64,000 nt of DNA from Aldehydirespirator sp965220345 (GTDB taxonomy: Bacteria; Actinomycetota; Acidimicrobiia; Acidimicrobiales; Aldehydirespiratoraceae). The stretch's first letter is position 1. Each line of letters opens with the position of its first letter. The notes under the pieces were generated by a model. It searched no databases. It was not told where the DNA came from and saw nothing but the letters and a program-made list of their open reading frames with translations. The stretch lies in assembly GCA_965220345.1 (NCBI GenBank), contig OZ244822.1, forward strand, positions 2,728,001-2,792,000. Reading direction: 5' to 3'. The position numbers were made by a program, and so were the translations under genes. Positions 36,950 to 46,200 of the stretch are shown here, piece after piece.

Positions 36950-36979
36950 TTGCATTACAAGCTGTAGACAGTTTATAAT
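36950..36979 (+). promoter_or_regulatory. Strong sigma-70-like promoter giving a probable leaderless mRNA
   Basis: TTGCAT (36950-36955), an 18-base spacer and a perfect TATAAT (36974-36979). Transcription would begin about 7 bases later, at or next to ATG 36987, and no ribosome-binding site precedes that ATG. Confidence 0.6.
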
Positions 36980-36986
36980 GCATGAC

Positions 36987-37283
36987 ATGGCATCAGAAGA
37001 TGCGGTGATGAACGTTACCTTCAACGAGTCGGTCCCTGTTGGCGGCACCTACGCCAACGGCGCGCTCGTGTGGAACACTCCCCATGAGTTCACGATCGAC
37101 TTCACCTCGCACCGCTCCCCAACCCACGACGAGGAAGCCCAAGACGTGCTTGTGGTAGCCCGACTGAAAATCCCGACCAGCGCCATGTTCCGAATCGTGC
37201 AGGCCATGTCAGCCAACATCGACCGCTACGAACGCCAATACGGGCGCATCACTCCCATAGCACCTAAGGAGGAGTCTCCATGA
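36987..37283 (+). CDS. DUF3467-family protein
   Basis: About 98 residues if started at ATG 36987. The core VPVGGTYANGALVWNTPHEF, then TIDFTSH, then VVARLKIPTSAMFRIVQAMS is characteristic of DUF3467. These small proteins are widespread and uncharacterised. I prefer ATG 36987 because of the promoter placement; ATG 36978 lies inside the -10 box and cannot be used from that transcript. The stop overlaps the ATG of a 55-residue partner gene. Confidence 0.75.
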   Translation: MASEDAVMNVTFNESVPVGGTYANGALVWNTPHEFTIDFTSHRSPTHDEEAQDVLVVARLKIPTSAMFRIVQAMSANIDRYERQYGRITPIAPKEESP

Positions 37284-37447
37284 ACAACAACGGCAAGGGC
37301 CGGTCCCGCACGGAGCGCTTCGACTTCATTATCAAAGCCGAAGACGATCACGTCTCGATCTCCCGACCAGTCAACTGCGAAGATGTCGACCGAGTCCGAC
37401 GACAGCTAGCAGAATGGGCATCACGGCATCCCACCCAAGCTGTGTAG
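37280..37447 (+). CDS. Small 55-residue protein coupled to the DUF3467 gene
   Basis: ATG 37280 overlaps the DUF3467 stop (ATGA) and has a strong AAGGAGGAG site upstream. The translation begins MNNNGKGRSRTERFDFIIKA and continues EDDHVSISRPVNCEDVDRVR, then RQLAEWASRHPTQAV. There is no known domain. The perfect Shine-Dalgarno site and overlap make it a genuine gene, probably a functional partner of the DUF3467 protein. Confidence 0.7.
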   Translation: MNNNGKGRSRTERFDFIIKAEDDHVSISRPVNCEDVDRVRRQLAEWASRHPTQAV

Positions 37448-37566
37448 CTCTCTGCCTCCTCCGCCGTCGCCGCTGGTCGCATGAATTCGGGAATGCGCTG
37501 AACATCAATCGATCTAACCTGTGTAGCAGCGGCTGATCCAACGCTCACGCTGATAACCTAAGTCAC

Positions 37567-37791
37567 ATGGTTTGGTTCGTCGCTCCACTGCACATCTTGT
37601 CAGCTCTGCTGCTGGTGTTCTTGGTGCTGCTACACAGCGGCAAAGGCGGAGGTCTCTCCGACATGTTCGGTGGTGGCTTGGGCGCACAAGCAGCAGGCTC
37701 CACAGTGGTTGAACGCAACCTTGATCGCATCACTGTGGTAGCAGCACTAATCTTCGCTTTCGCGTCCACAGCTTTTGCTCTAGTCGCCTAA
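37567..37791 (+). CDS. secG: Preprotein translocase subunit SecG
   Basis: The product has 74 residues with the SecG layout: helix 1 (PLHILSALLLVFLVLLHSGK), a Gly-rich loop GGGLSDMFGGGLGAQAAGS, then ERNLDRITVVAALIFAFAST as helix 2. It assists SecYE-SecA export in the inner membrane. In most actinobacteria secG follows tpiA on the same strand; here it faces tpiA tail to tail, 47 bases away. Confidence 0.88.
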   Translation: MVWFVAPLHILSALLLVFLVLLHSGKGGGLSDMFGGGLGAQAAGSTVVERNLDRITVVAALIFAFASTAFALVA

Positions 37792-37796
37792 GCCCG

Positions 37797-37812
37797 GCTG
37801 AGACCGCTCAGC
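37797..37812. terminator. Short hairpin between convergent secG and tpiA
   Basis: GCTGAG-ACCG-CTCAGC is a perfect 6-bp stem located between the two stops. It is a plausible bidirectional terminator but has no T run. Confidence 0.4.
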
Positions 37813-37838
37813 TGGCTGCGCGGTTCAACTTGCGCGGT

Positions 37839-38705
37839 TCAGGCTGCGTAAAGGCGATGATTGATGATCCGTGCGAACTCTGTGGGGTCAAGGCTGGCAC
37901 CCCCTACAAGCGCGCCGTCAATATCGGGTTGCTCCATCAAATCAGCAGCATTGAAAGGCTTCACAGAACCCCCGTAAAGCACCCGCACGACTGAGGCAGT
38001 TTCACTCCCCCAACCCTCATTGATCCGTGAACGCACATGAGCGCACATGTCTTGAGCATCGCCTGGTGTGGCAGTCTCGCCAGTGCCGATAGCCCACACA
38101 GGTTCATAAGCCACCACTAAGCCACCGACGGCCGCTTTTTTGAAACTGGCAAGGCTGCCTTCAAGCTGCTGTGACACCACCTTATGGGCTTCGCCAGCGC
38201 GGCGCTGCTCAAGAGTCTCACCGACGCACACGATTGGTGTCATAGCGTGACGCAGCACGGCTTGGGTCTTGGCGTTGACAATCTCGTTGCTTTCCCCGAA
38301 AAGGCCGCGACGTTCGCTGTGACCAACAATCACATATGTCACGTCCAGTTTCGCTAGCATCGCCGCCGATACTTCACCCGTGAAAGCCCCAGAGTCGGCG
38401 CTGTGGCAATCTTGAGCGCCAAGCGCAATGGGAATGCTGTCAGCTTGCAGCACTGTCTGCACAGAACGCAGATCGGTGAACGGCGGATGCACGCACACCT
38501 CAACATGTTGATAGTCCTCAGCAGTCAAAGCGTAAGCAAGTTTCTGGATGGTCTGGATCGCCTCAAAATGGTTGTGGTTCATTTTCCAGTTGCCGCAGAT
38601 CAGCGGATTGCGCCGACCCATTGAACTCTGTGCTCCCGCTGCTGCTTCGGCTGAGGTTGCAGTTGAGGCCGAGGCTTGGCCCGAATTTTTGCGCTTACTC
38701 GGCAT
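37839..38705 (-). CDS. tpiA: Triosephosphate isomerase
   Basis: ATG 38705 overlaps the pgk stop and follows GAAGAAAG. A start at 38621 (MGRRNPLICGNWKMN) would give the usual 260 residues, so the first 28 Ala/Ser-rich residues (NSGQASASTATSAEAA) are an extension or untranslated. Catalytic features: CGNWKMNHNH (Lys), IVGHSERRGLFGE (His), VAYEPVWAIGTGETATPGDA (Glu) and VLYGGSVKPFNAADL. It interconverts DHAP and glyceraldehyde-3-phosphate. It is the last gene of the leftward gap-pgk-tpiA operon. Confidence 0.92.
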   Translation of the reverse strand: MPSKRKNSGQASASTATSAEAAAGAQSSMGRRNPLICGNWKMNHNHFEAIQTIQKLAYALTAEDYQHVEVCVHPPFTDLRSVQTVLQADSIPIALGAQDCHSADSGAFTGEVSAAMLAKLDVTYVIVGHSERRGLFGESNEIVNAKTQAVLRHAMTPIVCVGETLEQRRAGEAHKVVSQQLEGSLASFKKAAVGGLVVAYEPVWAIGTGETATPGDAQDMCAHVRSRINEGWGSETASVVRVLYGGSVKPFNAADLMEQPDIDGALVGGASLDPTEFARIINHRLYAA

Positions 38706-39936
38706 TTTTGCTGCTTTCTTCGAGAGGATGCGGCCAGTCCGCTTGGTCTCTGAGTGCGGCAAGTCCAGGCAGGTCACCTTTTTCGATTAATTCCAGAGCC
38801 GCGCCACCACCGGTGGATACGTGATCGATGTCTCGGTCAACCCCGAAATGACGAGCCGCTGCGGCACTGTCGCCTCCGCCCACCACCGTGAACGCTCGGG
38901 TCTCAGCTACAGCAGCCGCCACAGACCCAGTGCCGCCAGCGAAACGGGGATCTTCAAACACTCCCATCGGGCCATTCCACAGCACCGTGCCCGCCTCATG
39001 TATCACATCACCAAAAGCCGCGGCGCTGCCCGGCCCGATGTCGGTGCCGATCCACCCGTCGGGCACATCAGCACCGATCTGACGAACCTCGCCTCCGGCA
39101 TCGGGGTCACCTAACACTCCCCCAGGGCCTAAAGCGGTCAGATCATCAGGCAAATGAATCACAGCACCACTGTTCAAAAGCCGCTCACAATGCTGCACCA
39201 TTGAGTCCTCGCACAGCGAAGCTCCTACACGATGCCCTCTGGCTTTGAGGAAAGTGAAACACATCGCTCCGCCGATCACTAAAGCATCCACCATCTCCAG
39301 CAGAGCATCAATCACTCCGAGCTTGTCAGAAACTTTGGCACCGCCGAGAATCGCCACGAAAGGCCGACGCGGTGCATCCCGTAAACCGTTGAGAACTTCC
39401 ACCTCGCGAGCTAGCAGGCGACCCGCAGCTGACGGCAACCACCGGGGAGGCCCCACAATCGAAGCATGAGCACGATGCGATGCACCGAAAGCGTCGTTCA
39501 CGTAGAAATCGTGACCGCGAATTAGTTCCTCAGTGAAAACCGAGTCATTCGCGGTCTCGCCTGGGTTGAACCGCAGATTCTCTAAAAGTTCCACACCGGG
39601 AGCCAGTTCTGTTAGGCGCTGGCGCACCGGCACCACCGACCAACGCTGATCATCTGCTCCTTTGGGACGACCCAGATGGGTACAGGCGGTTACTTTGGCA
39701 CCCTGCTGTTGCAACCATCGCAATGTGGGCAGCGCAGCCCGGATACGCAGATCATCGGCTACCTCTGCGCTACTAGTGCTGTTGTTGTTGTTCTTGTTGC
39801 TGCTGTCGTCGCAACTGCTGCTGTTGTGGCGGAGGGGAACATTGAAATCGACACGCACCAGCACAGACCGACCCTCAAGCAAGCCGAGGTCTTCAAGGCG
39901 CGGCAAGCTGTCAAGCGAAGGCTGCTGGAGCGTCAC
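38695..39936 (-). CDS. pgk: Phosphoglycerate kinase with an Asn/Ser-rich insertion
   Basis: The product has 413 residues. Substrate and nucleotide motifs are normal: VLVRVDFNVPL, ACTHLGRPKG, LLENLRFNPGE, AFGASHRAHAS, AILGGAKVSDKL, GTVLWNGPMGVFE and VVGGGDSAAAA. Between VDFNVPL and ADDLRIRAALP, where relatives have about ten residues, lies a roughly 27-residue segment RHNSSSCDDSSNKNNNNSTS encoded by gtt/gct-type triplet repeats (39770-39835). It transfers phosphate from 1,3-bisphosphoglycerate to ADP. It follows gap by 47 bases and overlaps the proposed tpiA start. Confidence 0.93.
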   Translation of the reverse strand: MTLQQPSLDSLPRLEDLGLLEGRSVLVRVDFNVPLRHNSSSCDDSSNKNNNNSTSSAEVADDLRIRAALPTLRWLQQQGAKVTACTHLGRPKGADDQRWSVVPVRQRLTELAPGVELLENLRFNPGETANDSVFTEELIRGHDFYVNDAFGASHRAHASIVGPPRWLPSAAGRLLAREVEVLNGLRDAPRRPFVAILGGAKVSDKLGVIDALLEMVDALVIGGAMCFTFLKARGHRVGASLCEDSMVQHCERLLNSGAVIHLPDDLTALGPGGVLGDPDAGGEVRQIGADVPDGWIGTDIGPGSAAAFGDVIHEAGTVLWNGPMGVFEDPRFAGGTGSVAAAVAETRAFTVVGGGDSAAAARHFGVDRDIDHVSTGGGAALELIEKGDLPGLAALRDQADWPHPLEESSKNAE

Positions 39937-39983
39937 AACGCGGAAATCACGAGCTTTGACTGTTCAGCGAGAGGGTCACTGGG

Positions 39984-40994
39984 TTACTGGTTGGCCGCGC
40001 CGACAATAAGAGCCATATCCACCAAGCGGTTGGAGTAGCCCCATTCGTTGTCGTACCAGCCGTTGACTTTCACCAGATCACCCATCGCCATGGTCAAACC
40101 CGAGTCGAAGATGCATGATGCCGCAGAGCCGACAATGTCAGATGACACCAGCGGCGCGGCGCTGTAGTCAAGCACCCCCGCCAGTGGTCCGGCAGCAGCG
40201 GCAGCAGCGAAAGCCTCGTTGACCTCCTCAACGCTCGGCTCAGAGGCAAGCTTGGCTGTGAAGTCGGTGATCGAACCGTCGGGGACAGGCACCCGCAGAG
40301 CGATACCGTCAAGCAGACCTTGCATGGACTGCAACACCAAGCCGGTGGCTCGAGCCGCGCCGGTGGAGGTGGGCACAATGTTGATAGCAGCACCACGAGC
40401 CCGACGCAGGTCAGAGTGCGGGCCGTCCACCAGCGCCTGATCTCCGGTGTAGGCGTGAACTGTGGTCATCAGTCCTCGCTGCACTCCGAAAGCGTCGTCA
40501 AGCACTTTCACTAGAGGCACGAAACAGTTGGTGGTGCATGAAGCGTTGGACACAACAACATGCGTCGCCGGATCGAAGTCTGATTCGTTGACACCGACCA
40601 CGAAAGTAGCGTCGGCACCTGAGCACGGAGCCGATACCAGCACGCGAGGCGCTCCGCCTTGAAGATGTCGAGCCGCCGCATCGCGTTTTGTGAAGATGCC
40701 GGTGGATTCCACCACCACATCAACTCCCAGATCATCCCACGGCAAGTCTTCGGGGTTACGCACCGAAAGCACTCTTATCAAGTCGTCACCGATGCGCAAC
40801 TTGTCGTCTTGGACTTTCACTTCTGCATCAAGACGGCCATGCACCGAGTCATGCCCCAGAAGATGCGCCATGGTGTTGACAGCCCCAAGGTCATTTACCG
40901 CCACCACGTCAAGGTCGGCTTGTCGTCCACGCGCCGCTCGATAAAAGTTGCGTCCGATGCGACCGAAGCCGTTTATTCCCACACGAATGCTCAT
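39984..40994 (-). CDS. gap: Glyceraldehyde-3-phosphate dehydrogenase, type I
   Basis: The product has 336 residues. NAD-binding VGINGFGRIGRNFYRA, the catalytic SNASCTTNCFVPL, MTTVHAYTGDQALVDGPH, RGAAINIVPTSTGAARA and YDNEWGYSNRLVDMAL are all canonical. It is the first gene of the gap-pgk-tpiA operon and uses NAD by the look of the N-terminal domain. It is separated from rapZ by 21 bases; the yvcK and whiA genes usually found between them are absent. Confidence 0.95.
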   Translation of the reverse strand: MSIRVGINGFGRIGRNFYRAARGRQADLDVVAVNDLGAVNTMAHLLGHDSVHGRLDAEVKVQDDKLRIGDDLIRVLSVRNPEDLPWDDLGVDVVVESTGIFTKRDAAARHLQGGAPRVLVSAPCSGADATFVVGVNESDFDPATHVVVSNASCTTNCFVPLVKVLDDAFGVQRGLMTTVHAYTGDQALVDGPHSDLRRARGAAINIVPTSTGAARATGLVLQSMQGLLDGIALRVPVPDGSITDFTAKLASEPSVEEVNEAFAAAAAAGPLAGVLDYSAAPLVSSDIVGSAASCIFDSGLTMAMGDLVKVNGWYDNEWGYSNRLVDMALIVGAANQ

Positions 40995-41015
40995 AGCTTT
41001 GCAGGCTAACGGCTG

Positions 41016-41903
41016 CTAGCGAGCTGAGGTTTCGTGTTTTTGAATGTCACGGTGAACCACCGCCGGTTCATGACCCTCCGCGGCCAGAACCTCGGCCACA
41101 TGTTGAGTGACAGCCACCGAGCGGTGCCTGCCGCCAGTGCAACCGAACGCTACCGTCAGATACGCCTTGCCTTCAGCCACATACTGCGGCACTAACAGCT
41201 CTAGCAGCGACTCAAGACGCGCCAAGAACTCTCCCGTCACCGGCTGTCGCATCACAAAATCGGCCACGGCTGCGTCTAGGCCGCTTAAGGGTTGCAGTTC
41301 ATCGATGTAATGCGGGTTCGGCAAGAACCGGCAATCAATAACTATGTCCACGTCTAGAGGGATCCCGTGGGTGTAACCGAACGACAGGACAGTTATACGC
41401 ATCGACTGGGCTTCTCCTGTGCCAAACAGTTCAGCCATACGGTCACGCAGTTGATGAATATTTAGTTCGCTTGTGTCAACGACCACGTCAGCACCAGCAC
41501 GCACTGGTGCCAACGCTGCCCGCTCGGCTTCAATAGCTTCAGCCAGCGTTGCAGGCTCCTCAGCATCGGCTTCAGCGAAGGGGTGTCGTCGGCGGGTGGA
41601 CTCGTAACGACGCACCAAAACATCAGTGGCGGCATCCAAGAACAGGATCCGCAGACCTTTGAAGCTCTGGCGCAGACCGTCGGTCATCGCCACGATCTCG
41701 TCGTGGTAGCGACCAGTGCCCACCACTAGTGCTAGTCGGTCGATGCCTGCACCAGGCGCTCCTGCTAGGTCTGCGACCTTGCCGATCAGCGACGGGGGCA
41801 GGTTGTCCATCACGAACCAGCCGAGATCTTCAAGATTATTGGCAGCGTGGCTGCGCCCCGCTCCCGACATTCCCGATATGACCACAAAAGCGCTCACTTG
41901 CAT
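41016..41903 (-). CDS. rapZ: RapZ-family nucleotide-binding protein
   Basis: About 295 residues from ATG 41903 (MQVSAFVVISGMSGAGRSHA). The P-loop GMSGAGRS has Arg before Ser, as is usual in actinobacterial members. Further landmarks: NLEDLGWFVMDNLPPSLI, TRRRHPFAE, VVDTSELNIHQLRDRM, SFGYTHGIPLDVDIVIDCRF, LPNPHYIDEL and GCTGGRHRSVAVTQHVA. In proteobacteria RapZ tunes amino-sugar synthesis through small RNAs; the role in actinobacteria is less clear, but it binds nucleotides. Its neighbourhood here is a reduced version of the uvrC-rapZ-yvcK-whiA-gap layout. Confidence 0.9.
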   Translation of the reverse strand: MQVSAFVVISGMSGAGRSHAANNLEDLGWFVMDNLPPSLIGKVADLAGAPGAGIDRLALVVGTGRYHDEIVAMTDGLRQSFKGLRILFLDAATDVLVRRYESTRRRHPFAEADAEEPATLAEAIEAERAALAPVRAGADVVVDTSELNIHQLRDRMAELFGTGEAQSMRITVLSFGYTHGIPLDVDIVIDCRFLPNPHYIDELQPLSGLDAAVADFVMRQPVTGEFLARLESLLELLVPQYVAEGKAYLTVAFGCTGGRHRSVAVTQHVAEVLAAEGHEPAVVHRDIQKHETSAR

Positions 41904-42008
41904 GTCATGGTAATGGAACCGAGCAAGCAACTGGAGTAGCCCCAAACCCCGACCAGTACCCGATACCGCAGGGGCTCGCCATCAAGTCAGCAGAGACTCA
42001 ACATCAAA

Positions 42009-43187
42009 TCAGATGACCGCTGTCTCCACGAAGGGCTCTCCGCGGGCTATCCGGTCATAGCCAAGCTCTGTGAGATCAAGAGAACGGTATTCGCCGTAGC
42101 ACAACAGTTCGGCGAGCCCGCGTCCCATCGCTGGCGATTGCTGCATGCCGTGACCAGAGAAACCGTTGACGAAAAAGAAGTTCGGCAGCTCAGGGTGAGG
42201 GCCGATAACAGCATTGTGATCGAAATAGTTGACGGCGTAATGCCCAGCCCAACGGCTAGTGACCTTGATGCGTTCAAAAGCTGGCACTCGGTTCGCTAGA
42301 ACCGGCCAAACCTTGTCTTCGAAAATGTCGTGATCCATCTCGAAGTCATCAAACGCCACCGCCGGATCATTGTCGGGGGTGCAGCCTGCCATGTAAGCCG
42401 CTCCATCGCTGCGCACATGCACTCCGCTGGGGTCGATAGTCAACGGCAGCCGCTTCTCCAGCGGTTCGGCAGCTTCAAAAATCCAGGTGAAACGCTTGCG
42501 AGGCTCAACCGGCAAATCTAGACCGGCCATGGCAGCAGTTTGGGCGGCTCTCGGACCGGTTGCGTTGACCAGCGACCCGCAGCCGATGCGCTCACCTGAC
42601 TTCAGTTCTATTGCCGTCACCCGATCTGCGATGCGTTCGATGCCGGTTATCTCGTCACTTCGATACTCCACGCCGTTGCGCCGTGCTGCTTTGCGCATGC
42701 CGTCGAACATCGTGCCCGAATCGAACCAGCCCTCGTCACGCAGGTTGTGGCTGCCACAAACAATGTCAGAAACGTTGTAGAACGGGTATACGGCTGCGAT
42801 CTCCTCGGCGCTCATGATCACGGTGCCAGCCCCGAGTGATGCCTGGACTCGCTGATTGGCTAGCAGCAGTTCGGCTTTGGCTTCGTCGCCAGCCAGATAC
42901 ATGTAACCGAAATGATCGACCGGCACTTCGAGTGTGTCTGGGTCTTTCACCCAGTCAGCGAAGTCACGCACGAACTCGGCACCGAATTGTGAGATACGGA
43001 TGTTGACTTCGGTAGAGAACTGCTGACGCATACAGCTGTTGGTGTGTGTCGTGGAACTGTTGAGATACGACGAGTCGCGCTCCACCACCAAAATTGATCC
43101 AGAGAAATCAGGGTTGCGCGACAAGAAAAACGCCACTGATGATCCCATGATCGCTCCGCCAGCGATCACCACGTCATAAAGCTTCAT
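42009..43187 (-). CDS. FAD-dependent amine/sarcosine oxidase-type oxidoreductase (DAO family)
   Basis: About 392 residues from ATG 43187. The Rossmann motif YDVVIAGGAIMGSSVAFFLS is at the N-terminus, followed by ILVVERDSSYLNSSTTHTNS and later GSLVNATGPRAAQTAAMAGL and FVNGFSGHGMQQSPAMGRGL, the pattern of DadA/SoxB-like oxidases. It would oxidise a secondary or N-methyl amine to imine and aldehyde. It lies downstream of the hydantoinase-like gene on the same strand, so may act on its amino-acid product; that link is inferred. Confidence 0.82.
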   Translation of the reverse strand: MKLYDVVIAGGAIMGSSVAFFLSRNPDFSGSILVVERDSSYLNSSTTHTNSCMRQQFSTEVNIRISQFGAEFVRDFADWVKDPDTLEVPVDHFGYMYLAGDEAKAELLLANQRVQASLGAGTVIMSAEEIAAVYPFYNVSDIVCGSHNLRDEGWFDSGTMFDGMRKAARRNGVEYRSDEITGIERIADRVTAIELKSGERIGCGSLVNATGPRAAQTAAMAGLDLPVEPRKRFTWIFEAAEPLEKRLPLTIDPSGVHVRSDGAAYMAGCTPDNDPAVAFDDFEMDHDIFEDKVWPVLANRVPAFERIKVTSRWAGHYAVNYFDHNAVIGPHPELPNFFFVNGFSGHGMQQSPAMGRGLAELLCYGEYRSLDLTELGYDRIARGEPFVETAVI

Positions 43188-43260
43188 CGGTGCCTGCCGC
43201 ACATCGTGTTCGTGGCTTGTGGTGCTGCTGGTAGCAATGTGTCGTCTATGCCTTAAGTCT

Positions 43261-43296
43261 ATGTATATGGCTATTGCTATGTATATGGCTATTGCT
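43261..43296. repeat. 18-bp tandem repeat, two copies
   Basis: The 18-base unit atgtatatggctattgct occurs twice in succession, then partly a third time, immediately at the 3' end of the hydantoinase gene. Confidence 0.85.
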
Positions 43297-46200
43297 ATGG
43301 CTGGGAGGTGACGTATCCCTGAACGTGGTCATTCGCCACAGCGGCGGGATCACGCAACTCAGCGGCCCCGAAACCGCCGCCTCCAGGAAGTTCCAGAATC
43401 AACCGTCTGCCAGCAGGCACCGTCTGTTTGCCTTTTGATCCAAAGGAGGTGCCGTCATCTAGGCGCACTGCGCCAGCAGCGCCGTTGGTTCCCCCACGGC
43501 GACCCCGGGCTGGGTTGTTGACCCGGTCGAACATCGCTGAGAACTCAAACAGGTAACCATCAGCGGGAGCTATCTCAATGACTTGACCTAAGCCACCGCG
43601 GAAGCGGCCACTGCCAGCGCTGTCAGGACGGATCTCTTTGCGCCACACCACGATCGGGCCTACCTGTTCGGTGGCTTCCACGCTCATAGTCCGCACCCCA
43701 GACGGGAACGCTGTGGCAGTCAGCCCGTCGCTGCTAGGTCGGGCACCAGTGCCTCCGCTGTTGAACATCAGCATCTCAACTGGGGGACGCGGATCAGCCA
43801 AATCTGCACTGCGGGCACTGGCCTGGAAGTTCCAGAGAGCACCTGAGCCTTCAGCGCCGATCACTTCGGGAAGCGCCTCAGCAAGCGCCCCTAAGCACAG
43901 ATCGGTCACGAAATGGCCGATCACATGACGCACCGCTACTGGATCTGGTTCGGTTGCGTTGAGGATCACCCCAGGCGGCGCGCTCACCGTGAAAGGCAGC
44001 AGCGAGGCGTAGTTGTTAGGCAACTCTGGTGCAAGAGCCACCAGCATTCCGTAGGTGAAATAGGCTTGTGCGTAGATGATCGGCACGTTGATACCGAACG
44101 GGCTCACAGGTGAGGTGCCCGCAAAGTCAGCGTGCATGCCCTCAGAGGTGACGGTCACCGCGGCGGCCAGTGTTACTGGATCGCCGTAGCCGTCTACACG
44201 CATTTCATTGCGGTAAACCCCTTCAGGCACTTCAGCTAGAGCTTTGAGCGTGGCTCGCCGTGTCCGATCGAACACGAATCCGGCCAACTCTTCAAGGTCG
44301 CTTAAGCCGAACTCGGCGAGCATGTCAAGCAAACGCTGGCGACCGGTTTCGTTGGATGCAGCAAGGCCGTGAATGTCGCCGACCACTTGATCGGGTTCGC
44401 GCACATTGCAACGCAACACTTCGACTAGATCACGGTTGAGTCTGCCCCGGTCGGCCCAGCGCATGATGGGAATACGAATGCCTTCCTCATACAGTTCGCG
44501 AGCGTCGGGGCCGAAGCCTCGCCCGCCGATGTCAACCACATGCGCTGTTGAAGCAAAAAAGCCGATGAGCTGATCTGCGTCGCCGAACACTGGCGTGGCC
44601 ACAGTTATGTCATGGAGGTGGCCGGTGCCTTTCCAGGGATCGTTGGTGAGATAAACATCACCGGGATGCATGCTGTCGGTGCCGATCTCGTTGATGAAAT
44701 TTCCTAGAGAAGCTGCCATGGTGTTGACATGGCCGGGCGTTCCGGTCACTGCTTGGGCTATCAAGCGTCCCTGACGGTCGAAAACTCCGGCTGAAAGGTC
44801 GCCAGCTTCACGCACCGAAGTCGAAAACGCGGTACGCACCAGGGTTAGTGCCTGCTCCTCGACTACCGATATCAGCCGGTTCCACATGATCTGCATGGGA
44901 ACCTCACGCTGAGACGGTTGTTGCTGTTTCTGGTAATGATGAGGTTGATGTTGTTGATGTCGCTGAGTTGGCTGCGAACTCGCTTGATGCTGTGAAGCAG
45001 GTTGATGCTGTGAACTCAACTGATCCGCGGCGATGTTCTCGGAGTTCTTGGCGGTGTTGGCGGTTATCCGCAGTGTCAGGTCGGGCTGCACCACCGCCAC
45101 ATGAAGTGAGCTGATGACGGTGGTGGTCTGATCTTCGGTTATCAGAGCCGGACCCGGCAGCGTGTCGCCTGCCACTAATGCACTGCGCCCAAATACTCCG
45201 GCAGCGATTTTTGTGCCGGTGGGCGGGTCATAAACCAAACGGGTGGACGTAGCTTGCAGAATCTGCGTTGCGGGTTGATCTGCTGCCAGCGGCATCACTT
45301 TCTGAGAGGTTCGATAGTTTGATCGCACCCGCACCGACCAGCTGACAGCTTCTATTGCCAAACCTTCAATAGCACGTCCAAAGAACGCCTCGTAAGCTTT
45401 CACGAAAGCGGTAGTCAGTTCTTGGGCGGCTATCTCGTCAAATTCGCCTTGCGGCAGAGTCACTGGTATCTCCCAGCCTTGGCCTCGGTAACGCATGTGC
45501 ACTTCGCGTTCGATCTCTAAGCCACTCCAAACCTCAACCTCAGGTTGAGCCTCAAGTTCAGCTTCAGGATTAGGGATTTTGACGGGGCCACTGGCAGGAT
45601 GCTGATTTACGGTGCCGGTTCGCACGAACAACTCAGCTTCGGCTGTTAGTTCGGCTAGCACACCGCGAACACCTTCCACATCGAAGCTCTCCGAGGTGGT
45701 GTAGAAGCTGCGGGTCGCTTCATATGAGAACGGTGCGAGCAAGAACCCGATAGCTGAACCAACTCCCGCACCTACCGGAACCAGCACTTCGTCAATGCCC
45801 AGCTTGTCGATCAAGCGGCAGGCGTGCAGCGGTGCCGCACCACCGAATGCAACCATCGAATAACCAGCCAGATCTTTGCCGCTCTCCACTGCGTGCGTGC
45901 GTGCCGCGTTGGCCATGTTCTCGTCAACCACTTCAGCTACACCCACCGCGGCTTCGCTGTCATCAAGGTCAAGTGGGTTTCCGACGCTGCCCTGCAAAGC
46001 GGTGGTTGCTTTCTGTGGTGACAACGCAATGTCGGGGGCGCGGAATGTGTCGGGATGCAGTCGTCCAAGATGCAGATTGGCATCCGTGACGGTGGCCGCT
46101 GTTCCGCCGAGCCCGTAGCAAGCTGGTCCTGGGTCTGCGCCTGCGCTTTGTGGCCCTACCCGTATCTGGCCGAGCTTGTCGACAGTGGCGATTGATCCAC

